Numbered from the stretch's first letter, positions 26,021 to 35,270 are shown. The stretch is 64,000 nucleotides of DNA from CAXBCP01 sp963974055 (GCA_963974055.1 CAXBCP010000013.1:54243-118242), one strand, 5' to 3'. Made by a program: numbers and translations. The notes: generated by a model not told the origin, from the sequence alone.

Positions 26021-28330
26021 CTACTCGGTATAATACTTCATGTGGTGGTCGTAATAGTATTGATAGCCGGAATCGGACTGTCCGTAACGGGCCTGTTTCT
26101 TGAGATCCACCTGGGTCATTACAATCCCCGCAAGATCGGCACCGGCATCGCGGAACTGGCGCAGGGCGGACAAAACGGTGTCGCGGCGGGTCTTTTCCCA
26201 GCGCACGACGAAGATCGACTTTTCGACATGACGCGCGAGCACCAAGGTGTCCGACACGGCCAGCAACGGCGGGGTATCGAAGACCACGATATCGTATTGC
26301 TGCGCCAGCAGCGCGATCACGGATTTCATCTGCTGCGAATTCAGCAAGTCCATGGGATGCGGATTCCGTCCCCCGGCCGTGATGTAGTGGACGCCCGTGG
26401 CAAGGTCGATATCGATTACTTCGCTAAGGCTGTTCTGACCGGTCAGATAATTGCTGAGGCCCAGTTCGTTCGGCACCTTCAGCGCAACGTGGACGCTGGG
26501 ATGGCGCATATCGCAATCGACGATAATAGCGCGCTGGCCCGTCCTGGCGGACAGGGTGGCGATCGACAGAGACGTCGAGGTTTTTCCTTCGGCCGATACC
26601 GACGACGTCACCAGAACGGTCTTTGGCGCATGGTCGATATTCGAAAGCAATAACCCTGTCCGGATCGACCTTACCGCCTCGCCGTAGGGCGAATTCGGTT
26701 TTCGCACCGCCTGTTCGTGCGGCAGCATTTCCCGGTCTTCCTTGCCAAGCGTCGGGATAACGCCGAGTCCGGGCACACCGGTCGCCGCTTCGACATGGCT
26801 GATGCCGCGGAATCCGGTATCGAGCAATTCGAGCCCGATGGCGATCGCGACTCCGAAAATCGCGGAGATAAACAGAGCCGCGACGATGATCAGTTTCTTC
26901 TGCGGATAGAACGGCCCGCCGGGTACCGTGGCGGGCGATATGATGCGCGCGTCGGCCTGCTGGACCTCGTCATCGACGACCTTGGTTTCCTTGAACCGGG
27001 CCAGGACGGTCTGATAAAGCTGTTTATTGGCATCAACCTCCGCCCGAAGCGCCCGCATCGTGGCCGAAACCTGGCCCTGTTCGGATATCTGGCGTTCGAG
27101 TGATGCGACTTCGCGTCTCAGGTTATTCTCGCGCACCTTCGCGATATCGAGCTCGTTCTCCAGATTGCGCACGATCTTATCGACTTCGACGCGGATCTTT
27201 TTACGCAGGTCGGTAAGTTCGTTCTGGGCAAGAGCCATACGCGGGTGGCCGGGGCGCAATTGGGTCGACAGGGCCGACAACGACCGGACGATCTGTGTTT
27301 CCTGTTCGCGCAGCCGCTGAATGAGGGGGGAATCGAGAACAGCCGCCGCCGATTCGACACTGGCATCTCCCGATTTGTCCTTCAGCAAGGACTGAACCTG
27401 ATTAAAGCGCGCGTCCGCCTCCGCCCGGCGTGTCCGCGACTCGCCCAGCTCCGCTTCCAGTTTGAACAACTGGGTTTTCAGGGTTGAGCCTTCGCCGATC
27501 TCGAGAAGCCCGGTTTTCGCCCGAAACTGTTCGAGCTTGGTCTCCGATTCGATCACCCTGTCGCGCAGTTCGACGACCCGTTCGTTCAGCCAGCGCGATG
27601 CCCGCGCGGTAACGTCTCCCTTGGATTCGATCTGATCGAAGAGATATGTTTCGGCGGCCGCATTGGCGGCCCGCGCCGCCATTTCGGGATCGGTAGAGAC
27701 ATAGTTGATTGCGATCAGACGCGACGTCTGCGACGGGACGACCGAAAGACCGCTGAGGTAAGCATCGGCAAGATATTCGCGCATCGCCGCGCGTTTCTCG
27801 GCAGGAGGCAGCCCCTCCCAGGGGTCTTCGGCGACCGAACCGGCCGGGGCAGGCACGTCGAAACCGACAAGACGCTTGATCTGATTGGTAACCGTCGCCG
27901 TCAGTGACGGCTTGAAGGTCATCAGGGCCGGGTTGTAGAGCGGGCTTTCATAGAGATTCAGCCGGTCGACCACCTTGGCGGCGATCGCCCTGGAGCCGAT
28001 AACGGCAGCTTCGGTTTCCATGGTCAGATAATCGGGCTGAATACCCTGGGCGACCCGGTCGATATTGATGACATTGTTTCGCGCGCCCTCGATAACGATT
28101 AACGCATCGGCGGAATAGAGCGGCCGCAACTGGTTTGCATAGAGCGTTGCAAAACCGGTGGCAATAATCATCAGCCCCGCGATCAGAACCTTGCGGCGCC
28201 GGATTGCGCCAAACAGGCGGCGGAGATCGAAACCATTATCTTCGGGCGGGACAAAGCCAAAGCTGTCATGTGCGGCATCTTCGAATGCCGCTTCACGGTC
28301 GCGCCGGGGAAATGAGGTGACGGTGGCCAA
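26021..28330 (-). CDS. Polysaccharide co-polymerase fused to tyrosine autokinase (Wzz/BY-kinase)
   Basis: This 769-residue protein has Wzz-type membrane helices at about 47-65 and 479-501 bracketing a periplasmic, coiled-coil-rich region (about 250-450). The C-terminal kinase domain has Walker A SSVSAEGKTS (576-585), Walker A' AIIVDCDMRH (601-610) and a later Walker B in VVFDTPPLLAVSD. The tail is a tyrosine cluster (SGYQYYYDHHMKYYTE), the usual autophosphorylation site. Proteins of this class set chain length and couple polymerisation to export. It lies upstream of the small 225-residue protein gene and downstream of the Wza-like gene on the same strand. No separate tyrosine phosphatase of the low-molecular-weight type was seen. 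Confidence 0.93.
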   Translation of the reverse strand: MATVTSFPRRDREAAFEDAAHDSFGFVPPEDNGFDLRRLFGAIRRRKVLIAGLMIIATGFATLYANQLRPLYSADALIVIEGARNNVINIDRVAQGIQPDYLTMETEAAVIGSRAIAAKVVDRLNLYESPLYNPALMTFKPSLTATVTNQIKRLVGFDVPAPAGSVAEDPWEGLPPAEKRAAMREYLADAYLSGLSVVPSQTSRLIAINYVSTDPEMAARAANAAAETYLFDQIESKGDVTARASRWLNERVVELRDRVIESETKLEQFRAKTGLLEIGEGSTLKTQLFKLEAELGESRTRRAEADARFNQVQSLLKDKSGDASVESAAAVLDSPLIQRLREQETQIVRSLSALSTQLRPGHPRMALAQNELTDLRKKIRVEVDKIVRNLENELDIAKVRENNLRREVASLERQISEQGQVSATMRALRAEVDANKQLYQTVLARFKETKVVDDEVQQADARIISPATVPGGPFYPQKKLIIVAALFISAIFGVAIAIGLELLDTGFRGISHVEAATGVPGLGVIPTLGKEDREMLPHEQAVRKPNSPYGEAVRSIRTGLLLSNIDHAPKTVLVTSSVSAEGKTSTSLSIATLSARTGQRAIIVDCDMRHPSVHVALKVPNELGLSNYLTGQNSLSEVIDIDLATGVHYITAGGRNPHPMDLLNSQQMKSVIALLAQQYDIVVFDTPPLLAVSDTLVLARHVEKSIFVVRWEKTRRDTVLSALRQFRDAGADLAGIVMTQVDLKKQARYGQSDSGYQYYYDHHMKYYTE

Positions 28331-28446
28331 AACTAAACAATCCTATACGCTACACTGGAAATTTAAATAAACGCCTTAATCTACAGTCTTCTAACCGGCT
28401 TTTCTAATGTTAATCGATCACAAATTCGTGGTCTGTCCGAACGGCG

Positions 28447-28995
28447 TCAGAACAAACGTCGCGGTACTTCGATAATGTCGCCCGGCAGAACCGGGATATC
28501 TATTTCGCTCTCGAGCTTCTCGACACCGTTCTCGCGTTCGCGGATCAGGACAACCGGTTCGCGGCGGGCACGGCGGGTAAAACCGCCGGCAATCGCGACG
28601 GCGCGGCGGATCGTCAGGCCGGATACGAACGGATAGGAACCCGCCCGGTTTACTTCGCCATAGATATAGAACGGGCGGTAATTCAGCACTTCGATCGATA
28701 CGCGCGGATCGACAATGAATTTCCTGTCGAGCTCGGCCCGGATAATTTCCTGCAGCGCCGGCAAGGTCTTGCCTCGGGCCGGGACCCGGCCCAGCAGGGG
28801 ATAGGCCAGGTTTCCCGAGCCGTCGATTTCAAATTCCCCCGATTCCTGGGGATGGCCGAAAACCGTAACCTTCAGGCGGTCGCCGGGCCCAAGACGGTAG
28901 TCTTCAAGGCCCGCAGTTTGCGCATATACCCCGCCCGGGGCTGCACAAAGAAGCCCGAAGACAAGCGTTAGGATGGCGGTGAATGTTCTGATCAT
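28447..28995 (-). CDS. Short polysaccharide export protein (Wza/GumB-like OPX)
   Basis: The start at 28995 gives a signal peptide MIRTFTAILTLVFGLLCAAPG ending near VYA-Q. The 182-residue mature protein has the export domain motif YRLGPGDRLKVTVFG, a following beta-rich segment, and one SLBB-like repeat (YIYGEVNRAGSYPF). At this length it lacks the C-terminal helix that forms the outer-membrane pore in Wza, as also seen in GumB-like proteins, and it has no proper lipobox. It probably works with a separate outer-membrane barrel, for which the product of 29383-30687 is a candidate. Confidence 0.88.
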   Translation of the reverse strand: MIRTFTAILTLVFGLLCAAPGGVYAQTAGLEDYRLGPGDRLKVTVFGHPQESGEFEIDGSGNLAYPLLGRVPARGKTLPALQEIIRAELDRKFIVDPRVSIEVLNYRPFYIYGEVNRAGSYPFVSGLTIRRAVAIAGGFTRRARREPVVLIRERENGVEKLESEIDIPVLPGDIIEVPRRLF

Positions 28996-29382
28996 AATAT
29001 TAGGTCGCTGTTTCACGTTTTGGGCCGGTTGACGCCGCGCTGCGGAACCGTTCCCAAACAATACGTTGAATTTTCGCAAACAGATTTCCCGTTACCGGAA
29101 TATGCGAGAAAGTATGCACGATATAAAGCTTTATTAACCCTTCTGCTATGGGACCGGTCAGTATTATGTCGAGTCTTCGTGCGTTCTGCCTCACAGGTCT
29201 CGCCTGCAAAAGACGGCGTCTGCGTTGCACGCGCTTCCTGCGCCGCGAAAATCATGGAAAACCGTAACATTTTGAAACAAGTGCCTTACATATATGGGGT
29301 CGAACCCTCAAATATGCAATTATCGTGCCAATCTCGGGATGTCGGTGGATATTTTAAAGGGACCGCTACATTCCCAAAGCGG
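28996..29382. other. Gene-free AT-rich stretch upstream of the export operon
   Basis: These 387 bases between two minus-strand genes have no convincing coding sequence; the open frames crossing it do not resemble proteins and lack ribosome-binding sites. It is AT-richer than its surroundings and probably holds the promoter of the Wza-like/tyrosine-kinase transcript and the end of the beta-barrel transcript. Just after the barrel stop a weak hairpin (CCGCT/AGCGG arms) is followed by CCCTTTAAAA on the minus strand and may terminate transcription. I could not assign promoter boxes with confidence. Confidence 0.4.
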
Positions 29383-30687
29383 CTAAAGCTTGCCGACGAG
29401 CCCGAACCCGGCGGAAAAATTGCGGTAGCTTTCACCGGCAAAATTCGATTCCCGGGTCGAATACCCTAGGTCCAGCCGGGCCGCCCAGTTCTCGTTCACC
29501 AGATAACGGACCCCGAGGGTGGGATTGACGCTGAAATCTTCGCGGCCGCTCTGATCCGTCGTCGAAAAGGACAGCGTAACCCCGCTGCTGATAATGATAT
29601 TGTCGAGAAATTCGTAATCGACCGACAACCTGCCGCTGTCGGCCAGCGAACCGGACTCACCCGGTGTGCCGGAATCCTCGAAGCTGCGGATCAGTTCGGC
29701 CGTCAGGGTCATGATATCGGTCGCGTTCCAGATCGCTTTGATCGAATAGTCGAAATTGAGTTCCGATTCAAATCGCGGGTCCTCATAGGTCCGATAGGAA
29801 TACCCGGCGCCGACTTCGAGAAAAGTGACGCCGGTGACGTCCCAGGTCACCCCGGCCAGCTGGCCGAAGGCGCTACTGTCCTGAAGAAACCCGGCGGAGT
29901 CCCTTGGCTGATCGAAAATCCGAAAATCGGCGTTGGGTTCGACAAAAATTATCGTACCCGGTGAAAATTCGTATCCCAGGCGCAGCGACGTCTTGATAAT
30001 CGTTTCGTCGCGGAAATCGTTGTCGAAGGTGCCGGCGTCCCGGTAATCCTTGTGCTCGTACTTCAGTTTGTACCGGGCCAGCACGGCATCGGCGAAGTAT
30101 TCGAAGGTCAGGTCCGTGAATCGGTTGAACGACACCGTCGGCTCGAAGCCCTGGCCCGGATCGTCTTCCTCGTTCCGTTCCTCGTGCCGCTGCGCAACGC
30201 CGGTCACCACATCGAGTTTCTTGTTGTCGTGAATATCCAGCCTGCCGCTGAGCTGAATCTGGTAATCGTTGAAATTCTCGTCCGTATTCTCAACGTAGCG
30301 GCCGAGGGTGCCGACAGCCGTCAGCGCGAGGGAGTGACGGCCCCAGTCCGACTGAATGACCAGTTCCGGCTTGTACTCGACCCGCCGGTCGCCGACCTCG
30401 TTGTTTTCGGTCAGGAATATATTGCTCTCGTAGATACCGGTAATGCCGAAGGACGGCCTCACGACAAAGCTCGAAAGGGGCGAGCTTTTCTGCTCGATCG
30501 TCTTCTTGCTGACAAGCCCGACAACGCCCAGCAATTCGTCCAGCTCGATACCGATGGAATCGAAATCGGGGCGGCCACGACTCAGGACCGAATCCTCCTC
30601 TGCCGTTTGTGCCGACACCGCCACGGGCAGCAATGCCGCCGGCAGGACCACCGCAACCACGGCGACAAGACGCCTGGCGCGGTTCAT
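29383..30687 (-). CDS. Outer-membrane beta-barrel protein (BBP2_2-like)
   Basis: The start at 30687 (MNRARRLVAVVAVV) gives a signal peptide cleaved near VSAQT. The remaining roughly 400 residues alternate polar and hydrophobic positions with many aromatic girdle residues. They include FVVRPSFGITGIYESNIFL near the N-terminus and regular strand-turn repeats to the C-terminus, as in the uncharacterised outer-membrane beta-barrel family BBP2_2. Such barrels are common in exopolysaccharide loci and may form or support the outer-membrane exit. The C-terminus ends GFGLVGKL, without a terminal aromatic. Confidence 0.83.
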   Translation of the reverse strand: MNRARRLVAVVAVVLPAALLPVAVSAQTAEEDSVLSRGRPDFDSIGIELDELLGVVGLVSKKTIEQKSSPLSSFVVRPSFGITGIYESNIFLTENNEVGDRRVEYKPELVIQSDWGRHSLALTAVGTLGRYVENTDENFNDYQIQLSGRLDIHDNKKLDVVTGVAQRHEERNEEDDPGQGFEPTVSFNRFTDLTFEYFADAVLARYKLKYEHKDYRDAGTFDNDFRDETIIKTSLRLGYEFSPGTIIFVEPNADFRIFDQPRDSAGFLQDSSAFGQLAGVTWDVTGVTFLEVGAGYSYRTYEDPRFESELNFDYSIKAIWNATDIMTLTAELIRSFEDSGTPGESGSLADSGRLSVDYEFLDNIIISSGVTLSFSTTDQSGREDFSVNPTLGVRYLVNENWAARLDLGYSTRESNFAGESYRNFSAGFGLVGKL

Positions 30688-30769
30688 CGGATCAGGAGCC
30701 CGAATCATGCTCTGGATCGGTCAGGCGACATGCCATCCTTGGATAAGCGCCCCCCCAGCGCCACCGGCT

Positions 30770-31954
30770 TTAGCTGCTGGTGCTTGCAAGCTCTTCGGGA
30801 TCGAGGATCGGTTCGGGCAGTTCAACCAGTTCGGGGTCCCCCTGCGCCGGGTCGATATCGGAAAGAACATCGGCGGCGGCGGCAAGAATATTCTCTTCCA
30901 GCGCCAGCCTCAGCTGCGGCGGGACAAGCGTGTCGGCCGCTTCGCGCGACAGAACGAGGTCGCTGGTTTCCTCCGCCGGCTCAACCATCAACCCGGTCAG
31001 GTATGACCGCGAATTGTTGAAGCCCTTGAGTTCGATGATAAGTTTGCCGCCGCGGGCCACCGCATTGACGATAACGGCGCCGCCCTGCTGACGCTGGAAA
31101 CCGGAGGCATTAAAATTATCCAGATTGCCGGTGATAAATCCGTTTCCTGCACCGCCGGGCGGAACCCGGCCGCTTATGTTCTGCAGCCCGCGATTACTGA
31201 GCACCGCCTCGCCGCCCCAATCGTCGGGCGAAGGCTGTGTAATCGCCTGCGCGTTTCCATTCACCGAAATTTCACTGCCGAACGGATTCGACATCAGTTG
31301 ACGGTCGCCGAGGTTCTGCGTCATCAGGATGATCCGGTATTCCCCGTCGGGAATATCCACCTCGATGCGTTCGACGCCGGTGATCCCGTCATTGAGAAGT
31401 TCGCTTTCGGCAGGACGCCGGAGCCCGTCGAGCGCAGCGCCGCCGACGCGCACGTCATTCGGCAACACCCGCTCGAACCCGGGCGCGACATTGCCGTCCG
31501 CGGGCCCGAAATCCCAGGCGAGAACCGCCCGGCTGGGAACGAAATCACTGTCGACGCCGACCCGGACGATCTGCGCCCCCGCGACGAGACTGATCGCATT
31601 GCTGGCAATCCGGTCGATAACGCTCAACAGGGAATCGGTGCCGACACCGCCCTTCTGCCGGCCGATCTGGGCAATCAGGGCCGTCGTGCGCTGGGTAATC
31701 TGTTCGGGATTTTTGGCGCCGGTGCCGCGCAGGAACGCCGCTAGGGCGGCGACAGCATCGTTATCCCCTGCGAGGGCCTGATCGATAAGGTCCGGGGATA
31801 CGACGGAAGCAGGCTGGGGCTTGTCAGGCGTTTCCTGATTCTGAGGCGGATTTTGCGCCGGGTCTTGCGTCTGGGCGACGGCAGGAACCATGCCGCCAAG
31901 CGCGATCAGGAGACCCGATACAACGAAAGTGCCAGCCTTTAATCGGTATTTCAT
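30770..31954 (-). CDS. Secreted protein with galactose-binding/malectin-like domain
   Basis: The 394-residue product has a signal peptide (about 1-28, cleavage near AVA-Q), a Gln/Pro-rich linker and a helical part (about 50-130). A beta-rich domain (about 140-325) follows, with RAVLAWDFGPADG, then VDIPDGEYRIILMTQNLGD and a late GFNNSRSYLTGLMVEP. That pattern resembles malectin-like or carbohydrate-binding jelly-roll domains. The C-terminal 60 residues are acidic and proline-rich. It is followed on the same strand by the barrel gene 82 bases away. A sugar-binding role at the cell surface is inferred; no catalytic motif was seen. Confidence 0.7.
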   Translation of the reverse strand: MKYRLKAGTFVVSGLLIALGGMVPAVAQTQDPAQNPPQNQETPDKPQPASVVSPDLIDQALAGDNDAVAALAAFLRGTGAKNPEQITQRTTALIAQIGRQKGGVGTDSLLSVIDRIASNAISLVAGAQIVRVGVDSDFVPSRAVLAWDFGPADGNVAPGFERVLPNDVRVGGAALDGLRRPAESELLNDGITGVERIEVDIPDGEYRIILMTQNLGDRQLMSNPFGSEISVNGNAQAITQPSPDDWGGEAVLSNRGLQNISGRVPPGGAGNGFITGNLDNFNASGFQRQQGGAVIVNAVARGGKLIIELKGFNNSRSYLTGLMVEPAEETSDLVLSREAADTLVPPQLRLALEENILAAAADVLSDIDPAQGDPELVELPEPILDPEELASTSS

Positions 31955-32130
31955 GCGAACACACCCCTACACCGTCCGCGCGCGAATTTCGGACATCTCA
32001 TTGATACGCGCATCGAATCTAGGAAACAATCCAGAATTTTCAATGAACTAAATAAAAACGACGTTACAAATCAATGCTTTGCATGCAACCGCTCGACCAG
32101 GCCCGGCCCGGGCGGGCCGTTCGTCGGACT

Positions 32131-32418
32131 CTAGCCCCGGATCACCACGAGCGCACGGGCGCTCATATCGTCGAGAGCGGCGCGGATATCGGCGGATATT
32201 TTTTCGCTGTCCGTGTCCGGGAATGCGGCACAAAAGGTCTCGATGATTTCAGTCTCACTCCGCGCCTCGGTCAAAAACCGCCATAAGGCGCTCGATATTT
32301 CATCGAGATAGAAAACCTCTCCCTCGTCGGGTTCGACCAGGAACGTCTCGGCATCGATTTCCGTCGCCGCGACCGCGGGATTGCGGATATAGGTCCGCAC
32401 GGGGGCTGCGGCCGTCAT
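32131..32418 (-). CDS. PqqD-family protein
   Basis: This 95-residue protein has the PqqD fold pattern: an N-terminal beta part including TFLVEPDEGEVFYLDEISSA, then helices with LWRFLTEARSETEI and a winged-helix-like end. PqqD proteins hold precursor peptides for modifying enzymes (RiPP recognition element), but stand-alone copies also occur with HprK-like kinases in polysaccharide loci, without an obvious precursor. Its ATG overlaps the HprK-like stop by 4 bases, so it is translationally coupled to it. It is the last gene of the array that starts with the RegB-like kinase. No precursor peptide was found nearby. Confidence 0.83.
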   Translation of the reverse strand: MTAAAPVRTYIRNPAVAATEIDAETFLVEPDEGEVFYLDEISSALWRFLTEARSETEIIETFCAAFPDTDSEKISADIRAALDDMSARALVVIRG

Positions 32419-33350
32419 GGCAACGTCGCCGCGGCAAGGTTCCGGAATTCACGGGACAACAGTGCGGCGGCGTCGCGGCTGCTGGCGAAACGCAAATGAT
32501 AGGAATCGGCGGCATCCGCAAGACGCGTCAGACCGGCCAGAAGATCCGGCGACGACATATGCGGGGCATATGCCGTGCGCACCATTGCCTTGACCAGTTC
32601 GGGCCGGGATGCCGGCAATAATTGTGACGCGCCGGCATTTTCGCCGGCGCCCGCACCGTTTCCGCTATCGTCGCGGTCCAGGAATATCAGTGCCCGTACC
32701 GGCGCCGTTTCCCCGAACGTGCCCGCTTCCCCCTCCCAGAGCTTAAGGTAAGTCATCTCGTCGCCCTGCATGGACGTATAGCCGTCCACGAATTCCCGGA
32801 ACGCATCGCCGCAATCCGCAGGCAACGGCAGTCTCACCTTCGGCATCAGCCCGAGACAGACCCCCTGGGAGGGATTATCCAGCGTAACCGCAATCTGATC
32901 GTCGCCGAAGAACCGGTGTCCGAGAACCGCGAGGTGAAGCGCGACACTGGACTTGCCGGCAAACGAATCGCCGATAACGATCACCAGGCCGCCGCCGACA
33001 AGGGCGGCGCCCGCATGCAGGCATATGGTCTGCGGCGTGCGTCCGACATATACGCTGATGAGCGCGCCGGCGAGGCCGTTCGCGGCATCGTAGGGATTGT
33101 CGAAACTGAAATCGGCGCCGCCGGGGCCGGCGCTCAGAACCTGAAAGGTCCCGTCCGGATGCTCGATGATTCGCACATCGGGCGTCCGCGGCGCGGTATC
33201 GCCCGCCCATTTGATCGGCCATCCGGCGAGGTAGTAGGGCAGATACGGCATGACCGCTTCGGCGTTCTCCACCAGCACCGGGCCGGTCTCGGCGCCAATC
33301 CACCAGAACCCCGGTGTCTCGTCGGATGGGCCGCCTGTTGCCTCAGACAT
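32415..33350 (-). CDS. HPr-kinase-like P-loop protein (HprK-related)
   Basis: The start at 33350 overlaps the response-regulator stop by 8 bases; a longer reading to 33377 adds only a basic tail. The 311-residue protein has a P-loop GDSFAGKSS (127-135) and an acidic pair GDDQ (149-152), as in HPr kinase/phosphorylase. Preceding this is an N-terminal region without the usual HprK domain, and the length fits the HprK-related kinases found with PqqD proteins. It might phosphorylate a protein, a peptide or a sugar; no HPr or PTS gene is in the window. There is no strong ribosome-binding site, which supports coupling to the upstream gene. Confidence 0.8.
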   Translation of the reverse strand: MSEATGGPSDETPGFWWIGAETGPVLVENAEAVMPYLPYYLAGWPIKWAGDTAPRTPDVRIIEHPDGTFQVLSAGPGGADFSFDNPYDAANGLAGALISVYVGRTPQTICLHAGAALVGGGLVIVIGDSFAGKSSVALHLAVLGHRFFGDDQIAVTLDNPSQGVCLGLMPKVRLPLPADCGDAFREFVDGYTSMQGDEMTYLKLWEGEAGTFGETAPVRALIFLDRDDSGNGAGAGENAGASQLLPASRPELVKAMVRTAYAPHMSSPDLLAGLTRLADAADSYHLRFASSRDAAALLSREFRNLAAATLP

Positions 33351-33915
33351 CGCCGGGGGGCGCCTCCCGCGGCGCACGCTTTGACAGAATACGCTGCAGG
33401 GTGCGGCGATGCATGTTCAACCGCCGCGCCGTCTCGGACACATTCCGGTCGCATTGCTCGTAGACCCGCTGGATATGTTCCCAACGCACCCGGTCGGCCG
33501 ACATCGGGTTTTCGGGCGGCGGCGGCAGCGCATCGCCGGTTGCCAGAAGGGCGGCCTCGATCGCGTCGGCATCCGCGGGTTTGGCGAGATAGTCCAGCGC
33601 GCCGGCCTTTACGGCGGCAACGGCGGTTGCGATGTTGCCATAGCCGGTCAGCATCACGATCCGGGATTCCGGCCTGCCTTCCTGGATCGCCGATACGATG
33701 TCGAGACCGCTGCCATCGGCCAGGCGAAGATCGAGCACCGCGAATGTCGGCGGTTTCGACCGTGCGGCGGCAACCCCGTCGCGAACGCTGGCCGCCGTGA
33801 CCACGTCGAAACCGCGATTTTCCATCGCGCGTTCGAGACGGGTGCGAAACGGCTCGTCGTCATCGACGATCAGCAGCGACCGGTCTTCGAACCGTTCAAT
33901 ATTTTCCATGTTCAT
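33343..33915 (-). CDS. regA: RegA/PrrA/ActR-type response regulator
   Basis: The 190-residue protein has a receiver domain with the acidic triplet VDDDEPF, the phosphoacceptor aspartate in AVLDLRLADGSG and the lysine in YLAKPADA. It is followed by a proline linker (PPPPENP) and a Fis-type helix-turn-helix, SETARRLNMHRRTLQRILSK, which closely matches RegA/PrrA/ActR proteins. This regulator controls redox-linked metabolism in alphaproteobacteria (respiration, photosynthesis, nitrogen and carbon fixation where present). It overlaps the sensor gene by 4 bases upstream and the HprK-like gene by 8 bases downstream. Confidence 0.93.
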   Translation of the reverse strand: MNMENIERFEDRSLLIVDDDEPFRTRLERAMENRGFDVVTAASVRDGVAAARSKPPTFAVLDLRLADGSGLDIVSAIQEGRPESRIVMLTGYGNIATAVAAVKAGALDYLAKPADADAIEAALLATGDALPPPPENPMSADRVRWEHIQRVYEQCDRNVSETARRLNMHRRTLQRILSKRAPREAPPGDV

Positions 33916-35270
33916 GCCGACAGTTCCAGATCCTTTGCTTCAAGCTGATCGCGACGCCACACGATATCGACCACAGCGCCCGCGATACGATCGTTTTCAA
34001 AGGCGATGCCCGCCCCCGACCGCTGCAGCAGGGTTCTCGCAATAAAAACGCCAAGACCCATATGCCCGTCCGTATTCGCGCGCGACGATATATACGGCTC
34101 TCCGAGGCGTTCCATCAATCCCGAAGGGAAACCGGGACCGTCGTCGCGGATCGTGACCCGGATCGTATCGTTATCCCAACCGGTCGAAACATATACGGTA
34201 GAGCGGGCGAACTGGACCGCGTTCTGGATAATATTGCCGAGCCCGTGGATGATTTCAGGGCTGCGCGCGACGATGGGCTCCGGCGCCGATTCTTCGGGAT
34301 CGAACGGCGCCGCGCTGAACGAAAACTTCACATGATCCTGCTGGTGACGCTCCGCCGCGGCCTGGACCAGGGCGTGCAGCGGCAACAAGGCGAAGGGCGA
34401 CGTCCTGTCGTCGCGGTCGGTCGATCTCTCCGACAGTTCCGCGAGAATATCCCGGCACCGGGCCGTTTCGCTGATCAACAGGTCGATATCGTCCGAAATC
34501 GGGCTGTCCGCCGCCAGGTCGCGGGCGATTTCGCGCGACACAACGGCAATGGTCCCGAGCGGGCTGCCAAGTTCATGGGCGGCGGCGGCGGCGAGGCCGC
34601 CGAGCGCGGCAAGCTGTTGTTCTCGGGCAAGCGCAAGCTGGCTTGCGGCCAGCGCGTTGGACATCCGCCGCGCTTCCTCGGCGACACGCCAGGTGTAGAT
34701 CGCGAAGAAAACAATACCGATCGCCAGCGCAACCCAGGTTCCCAGAATATAGACCTGCGGCACCGAAAAACCGCCTGCCGCCCAGGGAAGCGGATAGTGG
34801 ATGACCGCGAGCAACGTAATGCTGACGACCGACAGCACGCATAGGGCAAACGTGCTGCGCACCGAAAGGATCGTCGCCGAGACCGCGACCGGCGCCAGCA
34901 AAAGGAACGAAAACGGGTTTTCGAGCCCGCCGGTCAGGTAGAGCAGCGCCGTAAGCTGCATGATATCGAAGGCCAGAAACGCCGCCGCCGCCCGTTCCCC
35001 GAGCCGGACCGTCGTCGGATGACCCGTCATAACGATCAGGTTCAGCATCAGCGACGCGCCGACGACCGCAAACGCCGCGGCAAGCGGCACGGGGAAACCG
35101 AATCCGAAATGCACCACCAGAAGCGCCAGCGCCTGCCCGACAATGGCGAACCAGCGGATCAGCGTGAGTGTACGTAGCCGGACGGGATCGTTCGCCGCCG
35201 GCGAATGGTCATAGACCGACGGCACCGATGGCAGACCGTCCATCACCTGACCGGAATTGGCCGATTTCAT
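33912..35270 (-). CDS. regB: RegB/PrrB/ActS-type redox sensor histidine kinase
   Basis: The 452-residue protein has six N-terminal membrane helices with the ubiquinone-binding motif GGLENPF (114-120). The phosphoacceptor is His232 in AAAAHELGSPLGT, and Cys272 lies in RCRDIL, exactly 40 residues after the histidine, as for the redox-active cysteine of RegB. ATPase motifs follow (NIIQNAVQFA, DDGPGFP, GLGVFIART). In known systems the quinone pool and this cysteine switch kinase activity. Unlike the Rhodobacter arrangement, the SCO gene is not inside the pair but about 3.5 kb away. It is the first gene of the overlapping array. Confidence 0.94.
   Translation of the reverse strand: MKSANSGQVMDGLPSVPSVYDHSPAANDPVRLRTLTLIRWFAIVGQALALLVVHFGFGFPVPLAAAFAVVGASLMLNLIVMTGHPTTVRLGERAAAAFLAFDIMQLTALLYLTGGLENPFSFLLLAPVAVSATILSVRSTFALCVLSVVSITLLAVIHYPLPWAAGGFSVPQVYILGTWVALAIGIVFFAIYTWRVAEEARRMSNALAASQLALAREQQLAALGGLAAAAAHELGSPLGTIAVVSREIARDLAADSPISDDIDLLISETARCRDILAELSERSTDRDDRTSPFALLPLHALVQAAAERHQQDHVKFSFSAAPFDPEESAPEPIVARSPEIIHGLGNIIQNAVQFARSTVYVSTGWDNDTIRVTIRDDGPGFPSGLMERLGEPYISSRANTDGHMGLGVFIARTLLQRSGAGIAFENDRIAGAVVDIVWRRDQLEAKDLELSA

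Noticed and set aside
29020..29469. Plus-strand open frame of about 150 codons in the gap before the barrel gene
   Set aside because: The composition is not protein-like, it has no ribosome-binding site, and it runs into the antisense of the barrel gene.
3768..33350. Lasso-peptide biosynthesis set (AsnB homologues, PqqD, transglutaminase-like protease, HprK-like kinase, nucleotidyltransferase)
   Set aside because: All gene types of that kind occur, but they are spread over 30 kb in different operons. The AsnB proteins keep the full glutaminase domain typical of polysaccharide enzymes, the protease is a periplasmic LapG type, and no precursor peptide was found. A polysaccharide role fits better.
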